Below are positions 11,066 through 22,153 of a stretch of 64,000 bases of DNA, piece after piece; the first letter of the stretch is position 1; each line of letters opens with the position of its first letter. The stretch lies in NCBI GenBank assembly GCA_964058845.1, contig CAXKVR010000045.1:124001-188000 (forward strand), given 5' to 3'. The position numbers were made by a program, and so were the translations under genes. The DNA is from Carex sylvatica. Its lineage: Eukaryota > Streptophyta > Magnoliopsida > Poales > Cyperaceae. Under the pieces are notes generated by a model, which was given only the letters and a program-made list of their open reading frames with translations, made no database searches and had not been told where the DNA came from.

Positions 11066-13698
11066 TTAAATTGTTATACCTGAATGTCTTGCTGCAGTTG
11101 ACTCTTGATTATGTTGTCGAGCATTTCGCCTCGTGACAGGGGCCTCTATTTTGTCTATAGTAATTATTCTCCGCTTGTGTTTTCTCCTACCCTTATTTAC
11201 TTTATCCGGATCTAGCCTTATAATGGGTCCATTATACAATAGCCAATCCCGTTTATTTCCAAATCCATTGAATCGACCAGACCAAGTGCTTATATAATTT
11301 TGTAAACTGTAATATGAACTAACATAGTCGCTAGGATTTAACCTCCTCACAAAGCAAACTGCAAGAACATGGTTACATGGGATACTTGTTAATTGAGGTC
11401 TCCGACAGCTATATATAGGCATTCCTTCTGCAGGGAAGGTAACATAGTACTTCATTTCGCCCCAAACACCCTTCAATTAAAAAAATCATATTTACATCAA
11501 ATGTATTACATGAAAGTAAATAATTAGATTTATCGAATGATTAACTTACTGTCTCGAGAAGTCCATTATTATCAATAACCTCATAGTCGTTATGGCCAGC
11601 ATACATCGCTCGTACCTCATGTTTCTTTGCTTTCTCATTACGACGATGCAAAATCTCGGTAATGTTCAACGAAAAATCCAATCGAGTTGCCTCCCATCCA
11701 ATCGCAGCCTCCCGCCTATTTACAAACCAGTCGACACACTTATAAAAGGTCTTATCCACAATTGCACACACAGGTAATTGTCTGGCAATCATAAATACAC
11801 TGTTTAGTACTTCAGAGCCATTACTTGTCATTATATCCCATCGATTGAGGACTCCATCATGCACTTGTGCCCACTTATGCAGAGCCAAAGGCTCTACATC
11901 AGAGTTGCGGAGCCGTTTACCAAATTTCATAATGTAGTCATGTACAGCAGCATCTCTTTGCTTAATCAAATCCATCCCCTCTTCAAATCTCCAGATTTTT
12001 TTTTTGGCAACATATTTCTTGAATACCTTTTTAATCCACTTTTGAGGGTATTTTTTCCAAATATTTTCACAAATATGCTGCGAACACAGTCGGTGGACAG
12101 CTTCACCCTTTTCCTCACACCATCCCAGATTAGGAGCCTCAAACACCCCTCGTATACCAAGGTGCTGGTCCGAGACAACACATATTTTTTCTGGCTCGAC
12201 AACATTGATACGCAACCAATTCATAAACAAACCCCAATTTTCTATAGACTCTTTTTCACAAATTGCAAATGCAAGTGGCAAGAGTTGTTGCTCTGCATCG
12301 TAAGCACAAGCCATAAAAAGTTTACCCTTGTATCTTCCGGATAAGAACCCGGCATCAACACTGATAACGGGCCAAAGATGAGGCCATGCTTCAATGCACG
12401 GCCCAAATGCCCATACAACCCTGTTGAAAATATTGATATTAAACTTGCTTGATGGTTCATCCTCTAGTAGGTACTATGTACCTGGATTAGATGCTTTGAT
12501 GGCACCCAGAAATAATGGCAGCAGCTCATAAGACTTCTCCCAGCTCCCAAACAAGTCCGCAATTACAAGTTCCCTACCTCTCCACAACTTGTTATACGAT
12601 GGCACTACTATCCCAAATTTAACTTTAACCAGATGCTTGACCATTTTAATGTTTAACTCCAGATCATCTTTCAAAGTCGGTTTAATAATATCAGCAATTA
12701 CTCTGGCAGTCATTTGATGACTATCCAACCTTTGAGCACTTCCAAAGCATGTGTGGACAAACGAGTTAGTGGAAATTGTCCAAGCACCTGTTGGTACTAC
12801 CTTTGCATACAATTTTCATTGGCATTTAGAAGATTTACATGCAACTTTATACTTAGTTTTATTGCTGTTTACCACGTCTAACTCTGTGTTTTTTTTTAAG
12901 TGAAAAGCAGCAAGTTCTGATTTTAGTTTGGCTTTTGATTCAAACATTTGACCCTCAGCAAATTTTTCATCTGACCTGGGGGGGGTTCTCCAGAAATGCA
13001 CGATCCTTGTATGGCATTGGCAATTGATCGTGGAATGATGAACATGGATGCCTATCTCCCCGATTGAGGAATGGAATCGATTTGTGCCAATCCTTTAATA
13101 TTTCTTGGCCATTCATTTCAGCCTCCGCTTCGTCCATATCTGCGTCCCATGTTTCAGCCGAATCATCATCATCATCAAAAGAACTTGTATCAGTTTCTGT
13201 GTCTTTATCTGATTGCTCACAAGGGTCATCACCGGCCTGAACCGGAGGTGTGTAGGTGGGTACAGGTACACTGCCCGACTCAGGATGAAAGTCGGTCTGA
13301 ACCGACGGTCTGTTACTACCTCCAGGCAAACTATCTAGACACGGGTCATAACCCATTTGGTTTCTACCATGATGCGCCTCAGCTACCAATTATATAACCT
13401 TAAATCCAGCAACTTGAGCTGCAGTTTGTTTAATGACATCCCAAGTTTTCTCATTTTGTATTCGAAATAGTGAGAAATGGTACGATCCGGGTTGTGCTGT
13501 GTTCATACGTACCCTGATTGTCAATTTGACTCGACTCGGAAGCAATTCAAGTCCAACGTATATTTGCCGTCTTATAATAGCAAAACTAGTAGAATCAGAT
13601 ACAATAAAGGTAAATGCAGCCCCTATGTCATAACCAACACCTGTTGAAGTGTTTTGGAGGTTACCACCATAATACACATTGATCAATAGCAGTGACAT
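11066..13698 (-). pseudogene. MURA-type MULE transposase, decayed
   Basis: Exons are 13698-11550 and 11470-11066. The N-terminus MSLLLINVYYGGN is typical of MULE transposases. An acidic stretch and the MuDR DNA-binding domain follow (KSELAAFHLKKNTELDVV, YKVACKSSKC). The DDE core carries VISVDAGFLSG, VVSDQHLGI (usually DRH) and NGSEVLNSVF. The C-terminal SWIM zinc finger reads YSCRRPQLTSIPCNHVLAV, with Tyr in place of the first Cys. Stops lie at 13390-13392 (TAA), 12816-12818 (TGA, where the family has Trp) and 12474-12476 (TAG), and there is a frameshift at the G run near 12978-12986. The transposase would cut the inverted repeats, but this copy cannot. It converges on the PMD gene with a 560-bp gap. 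Confidence 0.9.
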
Positions 13699-13980
13699 TT
13701 TGCTGAACAAGAATCAAACACTAAATTAACTCCAAATATTTTTTTATTTTACAACACTAAATATAAACAAATAAGTAAAAAAAAAACTCACAATAATAAT
13801 CAGAAGACGATACTGAGTACAATGGTGGTGGCGATCTGTTAATTTGGCAACTTTTCTATTAGATTTGAAAAATACGAAATAATGAAAACAGAGAAAGAAT
13901 AATGGAGGCATGGAAGAGAAGAAGAGAGAAGAGGAAGAAGAGAGAGGGCTGCTGTGCGGGTTATAGGGTAGAGCTGCCTC

Positions 13981-14118
13981 CACCGATCCACAGGATCGGT
14001 GTGGAGATTTCAGGGGCTACACCGATCTGTAGGATCGGTGGAGGGTTATTTTGGTGTAACTCTCCGTGTGGCGTGTGGCAAGGGTAGAAGTGAGCTCCAT
14101 CGATCCGTAGGATCAGTG
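13981..14118. repeat. Three CACCGATCC-N-GGATCGGTG palindromes, MULE right subterminal
   Basis: Imperfect 21-bp palindromes lie at 13981-14001, 14020-14040 and 14098-14118, and a fourth lies in the left arm at 6959-6980. The arms are CACCGATCC and GGATCGGTG. Their subterminal position suggests transposase binding sites or hairpins, which is inference. Confidence 0.85.
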
Positions 14119-14198
14119 GAGCTATATTTCGAATTTCGATCAGCTGAGGGCTGTTTCCGGTAAAATATTTAAAACAAATTCTATTTAAAAAAAAAATT
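14086..14198. repeat. Right terminal inverted repeat of the MULE
   Basis: Reverse complement of the left arm, with the same internal motif CATCGATCCGTAGGATCAGTG at 14098-14118. Confidence 0.85.
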
Positions 14199-14207
14199 CA
14201 CACAATC
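14199..14207. repeat. Target site duplication CACACAATC (right copy)
   Basis: Identical to 6850-6858. Confidence 0.9.
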
Positions 14208-14237
14208 TCTATGACAAATGAACAAACTTATATTTAA

Positions 14238-15316
14238 GAGAAAATTATTATTTGCCACTCTAAAACCTTAAATTTGAAAAATACCACTCTCAAATTAGAA
14301 ATCATCTTAATATCATTCTAAACTTAATTAATTTTTAATTATGCCACTCTAAATAATTAATGATTAAAATACCCTTTCTTTCCCACCCATTTCTTCTTTT
14401 CCTCTCTCTCGTCTCTACTCATCCACTGCCATGGATGAACTTAAACAGGCGATAATACTTGGCACAAGCCGGTCCTCTATGATAGCAATTTTTCATTCAA
14501 TGAAATTCTCAATGACCCGATTACCAATGTCAAAGGTGTTTTTTATTACTATATTTTTTAAATTCTAACATGGATGTACTGATTCAGTTAATTTATAACA
14601 TGGATATGTAGGAGTCGTGAAATTAAAATCTATCTGATTTAGTAAGCCTGCTCAATTTTATTAAATTATCAAATAAATTCATGGAAAAACACCAGCTTTA
14701 TTTTTCAAGTAATTACGTAATAAGCAGTCTGTACAGACAAAATCATATATGTAGTGGTTAATTTTAATTTATTCAAGTAATTGAAAAACAAGACCGCATG
14801 TATTAAATTAATCAATTAATTTCAACATTATTTGTCAAAGCTATGTAGTGGTTAAGTCGCTTGCCTTTGAGCAGCCAGTTCCGCAGGGAGGAGCGAAGAG
14901 AAGGAAGAGTAGAGGGGGGGAAGGAGGAGTAACTGGCGATGATGCTGTCATGGAGGGACTGAAGCATGTTGGGAGCAGAGTAGGAGATCGAGGTAGCAGT
15001 ACACCACGTCGAACGAGTTTGCCGAAGTACAGACTCCAGTGCAGAAGGCTAGCGCTTGGGATCGGAGCGCAGGGTCAAAAGAGGGGTCGTCCGCTAGTAT
15101 TATCACCTGTTCAAGTTCATCCATGGCAGTAAATGAGTAGAGATGAGAGAGGAAAAGAAGAAACGAGAGGGAACAAAGAGTATTTTAGTCATTAATTATT
15201 TGGAGTGATAAAATTAAAAAATAACTAATTTTAGAGTGAAATTATAATGATTTTTATTTTAAAAGTAGCATTTTTTAAATTTTAAGATTTTAGAGTGATA
15301 AATAATTAATTTTTTC
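14238..15316. mobile_element. Non-autonomous MULE, 1.08 kb, long inverted repeats
   Basis: The ends GAGAAAATTATTATTTGCCA and (reverse complement) GAAAAAATTAATTATTTATC start inverted repeats of roughly 230 bp. They are flanked by a perfect 9-bp duplication TATATTTAA (14229-14237 and 15317-15325). Both arms end inward in ATGGATGAACTT[AG]AACAGG, an in-frame start-like sequence, and the inner right arm is GC-rich with codons open for about 58 residues on minus (MDELEQVIILADDPSFDP...). That string vaguely recalls the start of exportin-T (M-D-D-L-E-Q-A-I), so a captured gene fragment is possible but unproven. No transposase is present. It lies only 39 bp from the large MULE. Confidence 0.85.
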
Positions 15317-15325
15317 TATATTTAA

Positions 15326-15978
15326 ATTCTTCTTGTGTGGCTTTTAGCTTGTACAATGGTCAATGTACGGGAAATAAATCTAGGATTGCAAGGTTTCTGC
15401 GATTTTAGTCTTAACTGTTTATATATTTTGAGATTCATGTACAAATTTTTTTTTTTTTAAGATTTGTACAATGTAATAAATTAAGGATTGAAATTGAAAT
15501 CGCAGGACTGCAGATTTGTTGCCCAATGTACGAGCACCTAACATTACGGTTCTTTAATTGGCGTGAGGTATTTGAAACAATTATTACTTTCCTTGGTACC
15601 AGTAACTATTAGGTGGTGGATTAAGTGATTAACGGATGATATTATGACCACCACATCATTTTTTTTTCTTTGGCAAACCAACCGATGCAAGTATATACTT
15701 CGATATGAATATATGTGATGCATGCATAGCTCAAGTTCATAACCGATGCACATACCACCTTAACTTGAGACAGATTCTGAATTAAAATTCACTCAGTATT
15801 CATAGAACTATGATCTAAAGAAAAGAAAAAATATGCTGCATTAATTTAACTACAGCACTCTCTCCTCATGCAAAGTAACTGCTTGGGCTATCAAAAAAGA
15901 AATAAACATAAAAACTACCTCAAAACTAATTATATTATTTTTCTCGCAGATAAAATTACAGAAACATGAGCATTATTG
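15326..15978. other. Intergenic DNA and 3' flank of the glycine-rich protein gene
   Basis: AT-rich with no coding signal. The part near 15910-15978 should be the 3' UTR of the minus-strand gene; AATAAT-type signals lie near 15935-15950. Confidence 0.4.
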
Positions 15979-16800
15979 TTAATGTCGGTCACCGTTACCA
16001 TCGCCGCTACCTGCGCCACCACCAATACCAACACCAACCCCGACACCGACCCCAATTCCAAGCCCACCACTGCCACCAAGGTCATGACCTCCACCAAGAC
16101 CGCCTCCAAAACCATGACCACCGCCAAGATTACTAGCCGATTCCCCACCTATGCCACCGCCACCACCAAATCCACCACCATGTCCCTCACCACCACCAAG
16201 TCCACCACCCCCTCCGCCACCTCCACCTCCACCGCCACCCCCACCGATTCCTCCTCCCGAACCACCAAAACCAGCCCCGGCTCCAAAACCTTCACCATGG
16301 CCACCACCAATGCCGCTACCACCACCTCCGCCGCCACCACCACCACCACCACCACCAAGCCCTCCAACTCCACCAAAACCAGCTCCTCCTCCAAAACCTT
16401 CACCTTTCCCTCCTCCAATGCCACCACCAGAACCACCACCACCACCACCTCCGAGCCCACCACCGGCACCACCAACACCACCACCAGCCCCAAAACCTCC
16501 CCCTTGGCCACCACCAAGACCACCTAAACCGCCACCCCCACCTCCACCAAAGCCACCGCCACCTCCGATGCCGCCTCCTGGGCCACCCCCAAGACCAGCT
16601 CCTGCACCAAATCCATGCCCTGAACCACCGCCAAGACCTCCCCCACCTCCACCCCCAAAACCACCACCACCTCCAAAGTTTGACATTCCGCTAAAACCGT
16701 ACTTGCGGCCTAACACACCTCTCGGTCCACCTAAGTGACTATCTTTTCCTAGAAGGAGGAGGAGGAGAAGAAACGAGAAGAAGGGCTTCTTTAAGTACAT
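15979..16800 (-). CDS. Glycine-rich structural (cell-wall type) protein, 273 aa
   Basis: A single open exon begins at the ATG 16800-16798. It has a hydrophobic N-terminal signal peptide (MYLKKPFFSFLLLLLLLG) and a short non-repetitive region with RKYGFSGMSNFG. About 220 residues of glycine-rich repeats follow, mostly GGGGGFGGG and GHGEGFGAGAGFGG blocks. The last 20 residues run IGVGVGVGVGIGGG and end GDGNGDRH. This is the layout of secreted plant glycine-rich proteins (class I type). A secreted wall or extracellular role is inferred from the signal peptide. A good TATA box lies upstream at 16852-16862. The Pro-rich and Thr-rich frames on the other strand are by-products of the repeats. Confidence 0.9.
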   Translation of the reverse strand: MYLKKPFFSFLLLLLLLGKDSHLGGPRGVLGRKYGFSGMSNFGGGGGFGGGGGGGLGGGSGHGFGAGAGLGGGPGGGIGGGGGFGGGGGGGLGGLGGGQGGGFGAGGGVGGAGGGLGGGGGGGSGGGIGGGKGEGFGGGAGFGGVGGLGGGGGGGGGGGGGSGIGGGHGEGFGAGAGFGGSGGGIGGGGGGGGGGGGGGGLGGGEGHGGGFGGGGGIGGESASNLGGGHGFGGGLGGGHDLGGSGGLGIGVGVGVGVGIGGGAGSGDGNGDRH

Positions 16801-16851
16801 TTTTTACTAGCTTAGCTGCTGTGTTACAAGCACCGTGTATAGAGGACTGGT

Positions 16852-16862
16852 CTTTATATATA
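16852..16862 (-). promoter_or_regulatory. TATA box of the glycine-rich protein gene
   Basis: The minus strand reads CCTATATATAAAGACC, about 55 bases upstream of the ATG, so a short 5' UTR of about 25 bases is expected. Confidence 0.7.
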
Positions 16863-16969
16863 GGAAAGCATGCAGAGATCAGCTTATATAGTAGCTTACT
16901 ACTAGCTCCTCTACTTCTTCCTACTCAGACGGTTATAAATACACAAACCGAACAGGTGGTTGGATCGTA

Positions 16970-18099
16970 ATTAGATAATTGACAGAGAATTTATGATCGA
17001 TGTCAACGTTGACTTCAAAAGGTAAGCCAAAATAATTAAAATACTGGTATATAGTCTCCTAAAGTCAATTTTGATCATTAAGATTTCTAATAAGGGAATG
17101 CTACATTGCTAGGGCTGGAAGATGCTAAGCTAATCTAACATTTTAAAATTCTTTTACCGGATATTGAACTTTAACTGATTTTTTTTTTTCATATGTACTA
17201 TAGCCCCCCTATGTATAATATATATATATAGTAAACTTAGAGGGGCTGAAAGAAAAGTTTTTGAAGTCAAAATCATAGATGCTTCACTTTTTCATTTCCA
17301 ATTGTGTGATTTGATTTCCGAGTTCTTTGATTTTCGAGTTGTACTATGTGCAAAACTGAAAAAAAAAAAAAAGTGTCCAAATAAAAATAAATAAAAAAAG
17401 ATTTTCATTGAGCAAACTTGCAACAGTGCTAAATTTACATCGTCACCTTTTAATATCAGTTAGTTTTTTTAGATTGAGATATGTGTTTATTTGCAAATTG
17501 TTAAATTATTATTAATTATAACTCAAATGAGGTTATTATTGAATTTGATTTTTTAAAAAATCATATTTCAAAATTAAAGAAAAATATATGAATATTATGT
17601 TTTTAGTTTGATTTTGATAAAAACATGACACTTTATTGGTGTTAGTTATCTATTGTATATTTTTATAAAATTAAATATTGAAAGATCTTATTAACTTATG
17701 TTATTTTGTATTTTATAAATTTATTTTTTATTAAAAAAATAAAAATAATATTTAGTCCTCTCTATACTCAAATTCTAGTTCCGCACTTGTACATTGCTAC
17801 GACTGCTTCGATGAAAATAATTGTAGTGATCAAACATAAGCACTGGAAACTAAAACATTACCTATAAATTAATTCTTCCCTTGGAAATTTATTTTTCTGT
17901 TTTGACAGTGTCTTTTGTTATTTCTAACGAAGATAGAGATCGTGAGAAACCTTTGTGCTGACACAGCAACTGGACCAGACAGCAGCACATTAATGGCATT
18001 GCGTGATTCCTTTTCTCAGTACATGAAACAACGCGGAAACATTGATTGTGTAGGGTTGAGGCATTAAAATGATTGTTTGACCACTTAGACCACTTGAGT
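16970..18099. other. AT-rich intergenic DNA, no gene seen
   Basis: No gene or repeat with clear borders is seen. TATA repeats lie at 17218-17232. Confidence 0.5.
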
Positions 18100-18824
18100 T
18101 AGGTATGCAAACGAATTGGATATTATCGGTTCGTATCTGGATCAGTATTCGAATTGCTGCAGATACGTACGGACATGATTTATGCGGATACAGATACGAA
18201 TACAATTTCAGTTTGAAAGCGGATATGAATAACTATTTATGTCCGTATTTTTTTTAATAAAATTCGGATATTCGTTTGTGCGGATATAGATTTAGATAAT
18301 TCTCTGTATATCTATATATTTTTTACTTTTTGAATATCTATTTTTGTACGGATACAAATACAAATATAGATTTTTTTATTTATTTATTTGTTTTATAATT
18401 ATTATGTTTTTAGATAAAATATTTATTGTTGTTATTTTTTTTTATTAAAAATATGGTTGTATTGGTGATTAATTTTTGTTAAATATATATTCTATAATAA
18501 CATAACAATTTTAATATTGAAAAAATATTTTGATCATCATAATGATCGAATATCCAAAATTATATTTGTATTTTTTTGTTATTTTTTAGTTTCCAATGAA
18601 AAATGATTTATTAAATAATATGTTAATTAATTTTGTTATAATATTCAAATTAAATGTTCAAGGTACATTCGTATTTGTTTAATATCTTATTCATATTCAT
18701 ATTTATTTAATATCTAGTTCATACATGTTTAATATATTTAATTTGTATCTGTATTCGAAAAATAAAATCGAATGCAGATATGATTTTACCACTATCAGAT
18801 CCATATCCATACGTCGCACTCTTA
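18100..18824. mobile_element. Non-autonomous hAT-like element, about 725 bp
   Basis: The ends read TAGGTATGCAAACG and, in reverse complement, TAAGAGTGCGACGTATGG, with degenerate inverted repeats. Subterminal regions are full of GGATA/CGGATACAGATACG motifs, as in many plant hAT MITEs. The flanks ACTTGAGT (18092-18099) and ACTTCAGA (18825-18832) match at 6 of 8 positions, consistent with an aged 8-bp duplication. Confidence 0.55.
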
Positions 18825-18972
18825 ACTTCAGACATACACCCACACTTCGGTACTTCTCTGCGTAATCCTCCCGTGTATATATATATATATGAAGTGCCCC
18901 TGGCTTTGTGCACCAAAGATAATTAATTCGGAGAAGGTGGAGGAAATGAATGCGTTGTGGGATGCTAACAGG

Positions 18973-20152
18973 GAATTTTTTTCACAAACAATAATTAATA
19001 AATAAATAATTAGGAAACTAATATGATTGTTTTTTTTTTTTTTTTCTCCAGACCGGACGGACCGTTCGGTCTCCACTTTCTTTTTTTTCGTTTTTTCCAA
19101 TTTTTTTTGTTTTTCATGAAAGCTGTCGTAGAAGATACGCCGAAATTTTTTTTTTTTCAGACCGGATGGACCATCCGGTCTCAAGTTTTTTTTTTTTTTT
19201 TTAATTTTAAAAAAAAATTTCCATATGCAGCCACAGAAGATTCCTTCCTGCTTTTTTTTCACTCGGTCTCTCTGTTATTTAATTTTTTTAACCCAACTCC
19301 TCTTCTTCCTTTTCTGCGTCGCACTTCCCCATTTTTTTTCTTCCTTCATTCTTCCTCTTACTTTCCTACTCATTCAATTTTTTTTTGATCTCTCAAAACT
19401 TATGTAATTTCTATTATAATTACATAGGTTTGTATAATTTTAAAATGAGAATAAGAAGAGCTTCAGATCTACAAGTTTCGTTAGATATGTATTAATTCTT
19501 TTATTTTTGAGAAGAAAAAATCAATCGTCTGTTGGAGGAAGGAGGAAGATGGATATTTATATTAAATAAAAAACATGGAGACCGAATCCCTAATTCGATT
19601 TCCAATTAAAATTGTCGGGCCAATAATAACATTTATTCAGTCAAACTACTAATAATTATTTCTTTAAAAAAATTAAAAAATTTACTTTATCTTTACGTTG
19701 AAATTATTTCTTCAGTCAAAAGAAAATTGAATGAGGAAGAATGAAGGAAGAAAAAAATAGGAAAGTGCGACGCAGAAAAGAGAAAAGAAGATTCGGGTTA
19801 AAAAAATTAAATAAACAGGGAGACCGAGCGAAAAAAAAACGCAGGAAGGGATCTTCTGTGGCCGCAGATGGAAAAAAAATAAAAAAATAAAAACCTTGAG
19901 ACCGAATGGACCGTCCGGTCTGGGAAAAAAAAATTCGACAGATCTTCTGTGGCAGCTTCCATGATAAACAAAAAAAATGAAAAAAATGAAAAAAAAGAAA
20001 AAAAGTGGAGACCGAACGGTTCGTCCGATCTGGAGAAAAAAAGAATTGGATACCGGACGGACCGTCCGGTCCTTATGGTTTTTAAAAAAAAAAAAAAATC
20101 ATATTAGTTTTCTAATTTTTTATTTATTAATTATGGTTTGCGAAAAAAATTC
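18973..20152. mobile_element. Foldback MULE, 1.18 kb, arms of about 430 bp
   Basis: The element starts GAATTTTTTTCACAAAC and ends, in reverse complement, GAATTTTTTTCGCAAACC. The arms (about 18973-19400 and 19715-20152) remain alignable throughout, including blocks such as GCGTCGCACTT and TTCTTCCTTCATTC. A perfect 9-bp duplication GCTAACAGG lies at 18964-18972 and 20153-20161. It carries no gene. Five imperfect palindromes of the GACCGGACGG/CCGTCCGGTC type lie in the arms. A transcript would fold into a very long hairpin. Confidence 0.9.
19050..20072. repeat. Five GACCGGACGG-type palindromes in the foldback MULE
   Basis: Copies lie at 19050-19072, 19159-19181, 19899-19921, 20009-20031 and 20051-20072. 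Each is about 23 bp and nearly self-complementary, set between long T or A runs. Confidence 0.85.
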
Positions 20153-20161
20153 GCTAACAGG

Positions 20162-21254
20162 ACCTCATAAGTTCAAATCCAGAGGCTGAGAACACAGATT
20201 TCCTATGGCATAAAATGACTAATAATTATACACGGAAATGGCAGGTTGGAAATTTAATATTCTAGAGTTAAAATGTCTCACTAAATAGTTCAGTTCGACT
20301 ACTTAAATTTTAAAAATACAAATATAAAACATGACTGGAACAAAAACAAAAAAACAAATAGACATGTTAATTCTATTCTTAAAGAATAAACGTCATTTGA
20401 GAATAAGGCTCTGCCACTCGTAGGTGAGGCCCACACTCCATACATTATCAAATAATTTAGTAGATATAATAGCTAAACTAAATATAATTAATTAATTAAC
20501 TAAAAAAAAAAAAACCCACAACAAGTAGCTAATATGTTTGCATGAACACAATATTAATTAATTAATTATCATAGAAATGTTCAAGAAAAATATATGAACT
20601 TTGATTAATACGATAGATATTACAATAAGAATGATTGAGTATATTCAGTTTGTATAACCATGCAGGAACTACTTTAATAACCAAATGTACCAAAAAAAAA
20701 AAAGATAAATATTAAAAATAAAGTAAGTGTTTACAAATACATGCATTTTTGTTAATAACATTTGTATTGGAAACTCTTAACGTCATATTATATACTAGCA
20801 GCTAAATATTTTGTGTTATCTGTTAATAAATAATTACTAAAATGTTTAATGTTTACACGAACATAATACTCGTTAATATCAAAACAATATATTAAGAAAG
20901 AGATGAACTTCAATTGATGTCACAACTTAAATTGTTTTTTCGACACAAAATCATTTCTTCAACATAGTTATGTTCACGAGCAACGACATCAAGAATTTGA
21001 AGTTTATACAACCACAGAGTCGCACATGGATAGCTTAATTAATATTAAAATCAACTAGCTCTTTATATGTGTGTGTGTGTGTGATAAAAGTAAATAAATA
21101 TTTACAACATATTTGTTAATGACAACTAATCTTAAAATTGTAATTTATATCATGTGCTCATTTAAAAAAGCTGAATTGTTTCTTAATTAGAAAAACCTAT
21201 CGGCCAACAGCTAAAAATATGCATGAACCCAATTTCTCCTCATTCTCGACGTAA
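20162..21254. other. AT-rich intergenic DNA, no gene seen
   Basis: No coding signal. A short GT repeat lies at 21067-21082. Confidence 0.5.
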
Positions 21255-21263
21255 TATAAACAT

Positions 21264-21630
21264 GAGTAGAGTTAAAATATTACATTGTTATCTTTGTTTA
21301 TCTTTGTTTTCAAAGTATAAACAGTCAATCCGAACAACTCGATAACTGAAGACCAAACTATATATTTTTAAAAGTAATTTTATTATTTTTTGTAGATAAA
21401 TATAAAAATATTTCTTTTAAAGATTTTGTGACATTCAAAAGCAGTGATTTTATACCTATCTATAAAATTAGTAAAACAATTATAAAAATTATAAAATTTG
21501 GTTTCTAGATATAATTTAATATGAAAATCATGTTGAGCTACTCAGATTAACTGTTTGTACTTTGAAAACAGATATAACGATGTGGAATATAATTGAGACA
21601 TAAAACCAATATAGTATTTTAACCCTACTC
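21264..21630. mobile_element. MULE-type MITE, 367 bp
   Basis: The ends GAGTAGAGTTAAAATATTAC and (reverse complement) GAGTAGGGTTAAAATACTAT are inverted repeats. An inner inverted block around CTTTGTTTTCAAAGTA follows. It is flanked by a perfect 9-bp duplication TATAAACAT (21255-21263 and 21631-21639). No coding sequence is present. Confidence 0.85.
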
Positions 21631-22153
21631 TATAAACATATCAGATCCCAAATTCTTAATTTTTGAACTAAATTCATAATTTGCAAAGATAAAAAAAAAC
21701 CAAGTAATGTAAGCACACCCAAACTCAACGAGCAGTTCCATTTAAGTTAAGAAGCAAAGATGTCCACAAACATAGATTATTATAGCATGATACGATAATC
21801 CTAAACAGCATCTGGTTCTGCTCCCATTCTCTCTTCTATCAACAGGAGGTCAAGTTGTTCACAGAGGTTAGATTAGATAACAGCCAGACATTACGCTACT
21901 TCAGAGTCTTTCGAAGCGCCTTAGCAAAAGACGCCTTTCTGCTAAATACACAGATAAATCTATTTAACATTACCAACCCATCATGGGGTTAACCGCCACC
22001 TTAACCTCCTTCAGTCTTAAGCCTCATCTTAACAAACCCATGCAACTAATAGTTAAAGAAACCAACACAAAGTCTTGTTAACCCCATTTTATACAATACA
22101 GAAAGTCGATAACCTGCTGGTCACAAACTGAGTTCACATTCCCATTTGCATGA

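Larger units (their letters stand above)
6859..14198. mobile_element. MULE transposon with PMD and MURA-type genes, 7.34 kb
   Basis: The ends form terminal inverted repeats: left GATTTTTTTTTTAAAATAG, right (reverse complement) AATTTTTTTTTTAAATAG. Both continue into GAATTTGTTTTAAAT and CAGAAACAGCCC/CGGAAACAGCCC. A perfect 9-bp direct repeat CACACAATC flanks it at 6850-6858 and 14199-14207, the signature of Mutator-like insertion. Inside are two converging decayed genes: a plant mobile domain gene on plus and a MURA-type transposase on minus. Seven in-frame stops and one frameshift make both inactive, although the intact 9-bp duplication suggests the insertion is not very old. Association of PMD proteins with MULEs is established in plants. 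Confidence 0.93.

Noticed and set aside
16151..16738. Long Pro-rich frame (195 aa) and a Thr-rich frame opposite the glycine-rich gene
   Set aside because: They are the complement of GGN-repeat codons. The minus frame has a signal peptide, ATG and TATA box, so only it is taken as a gene.
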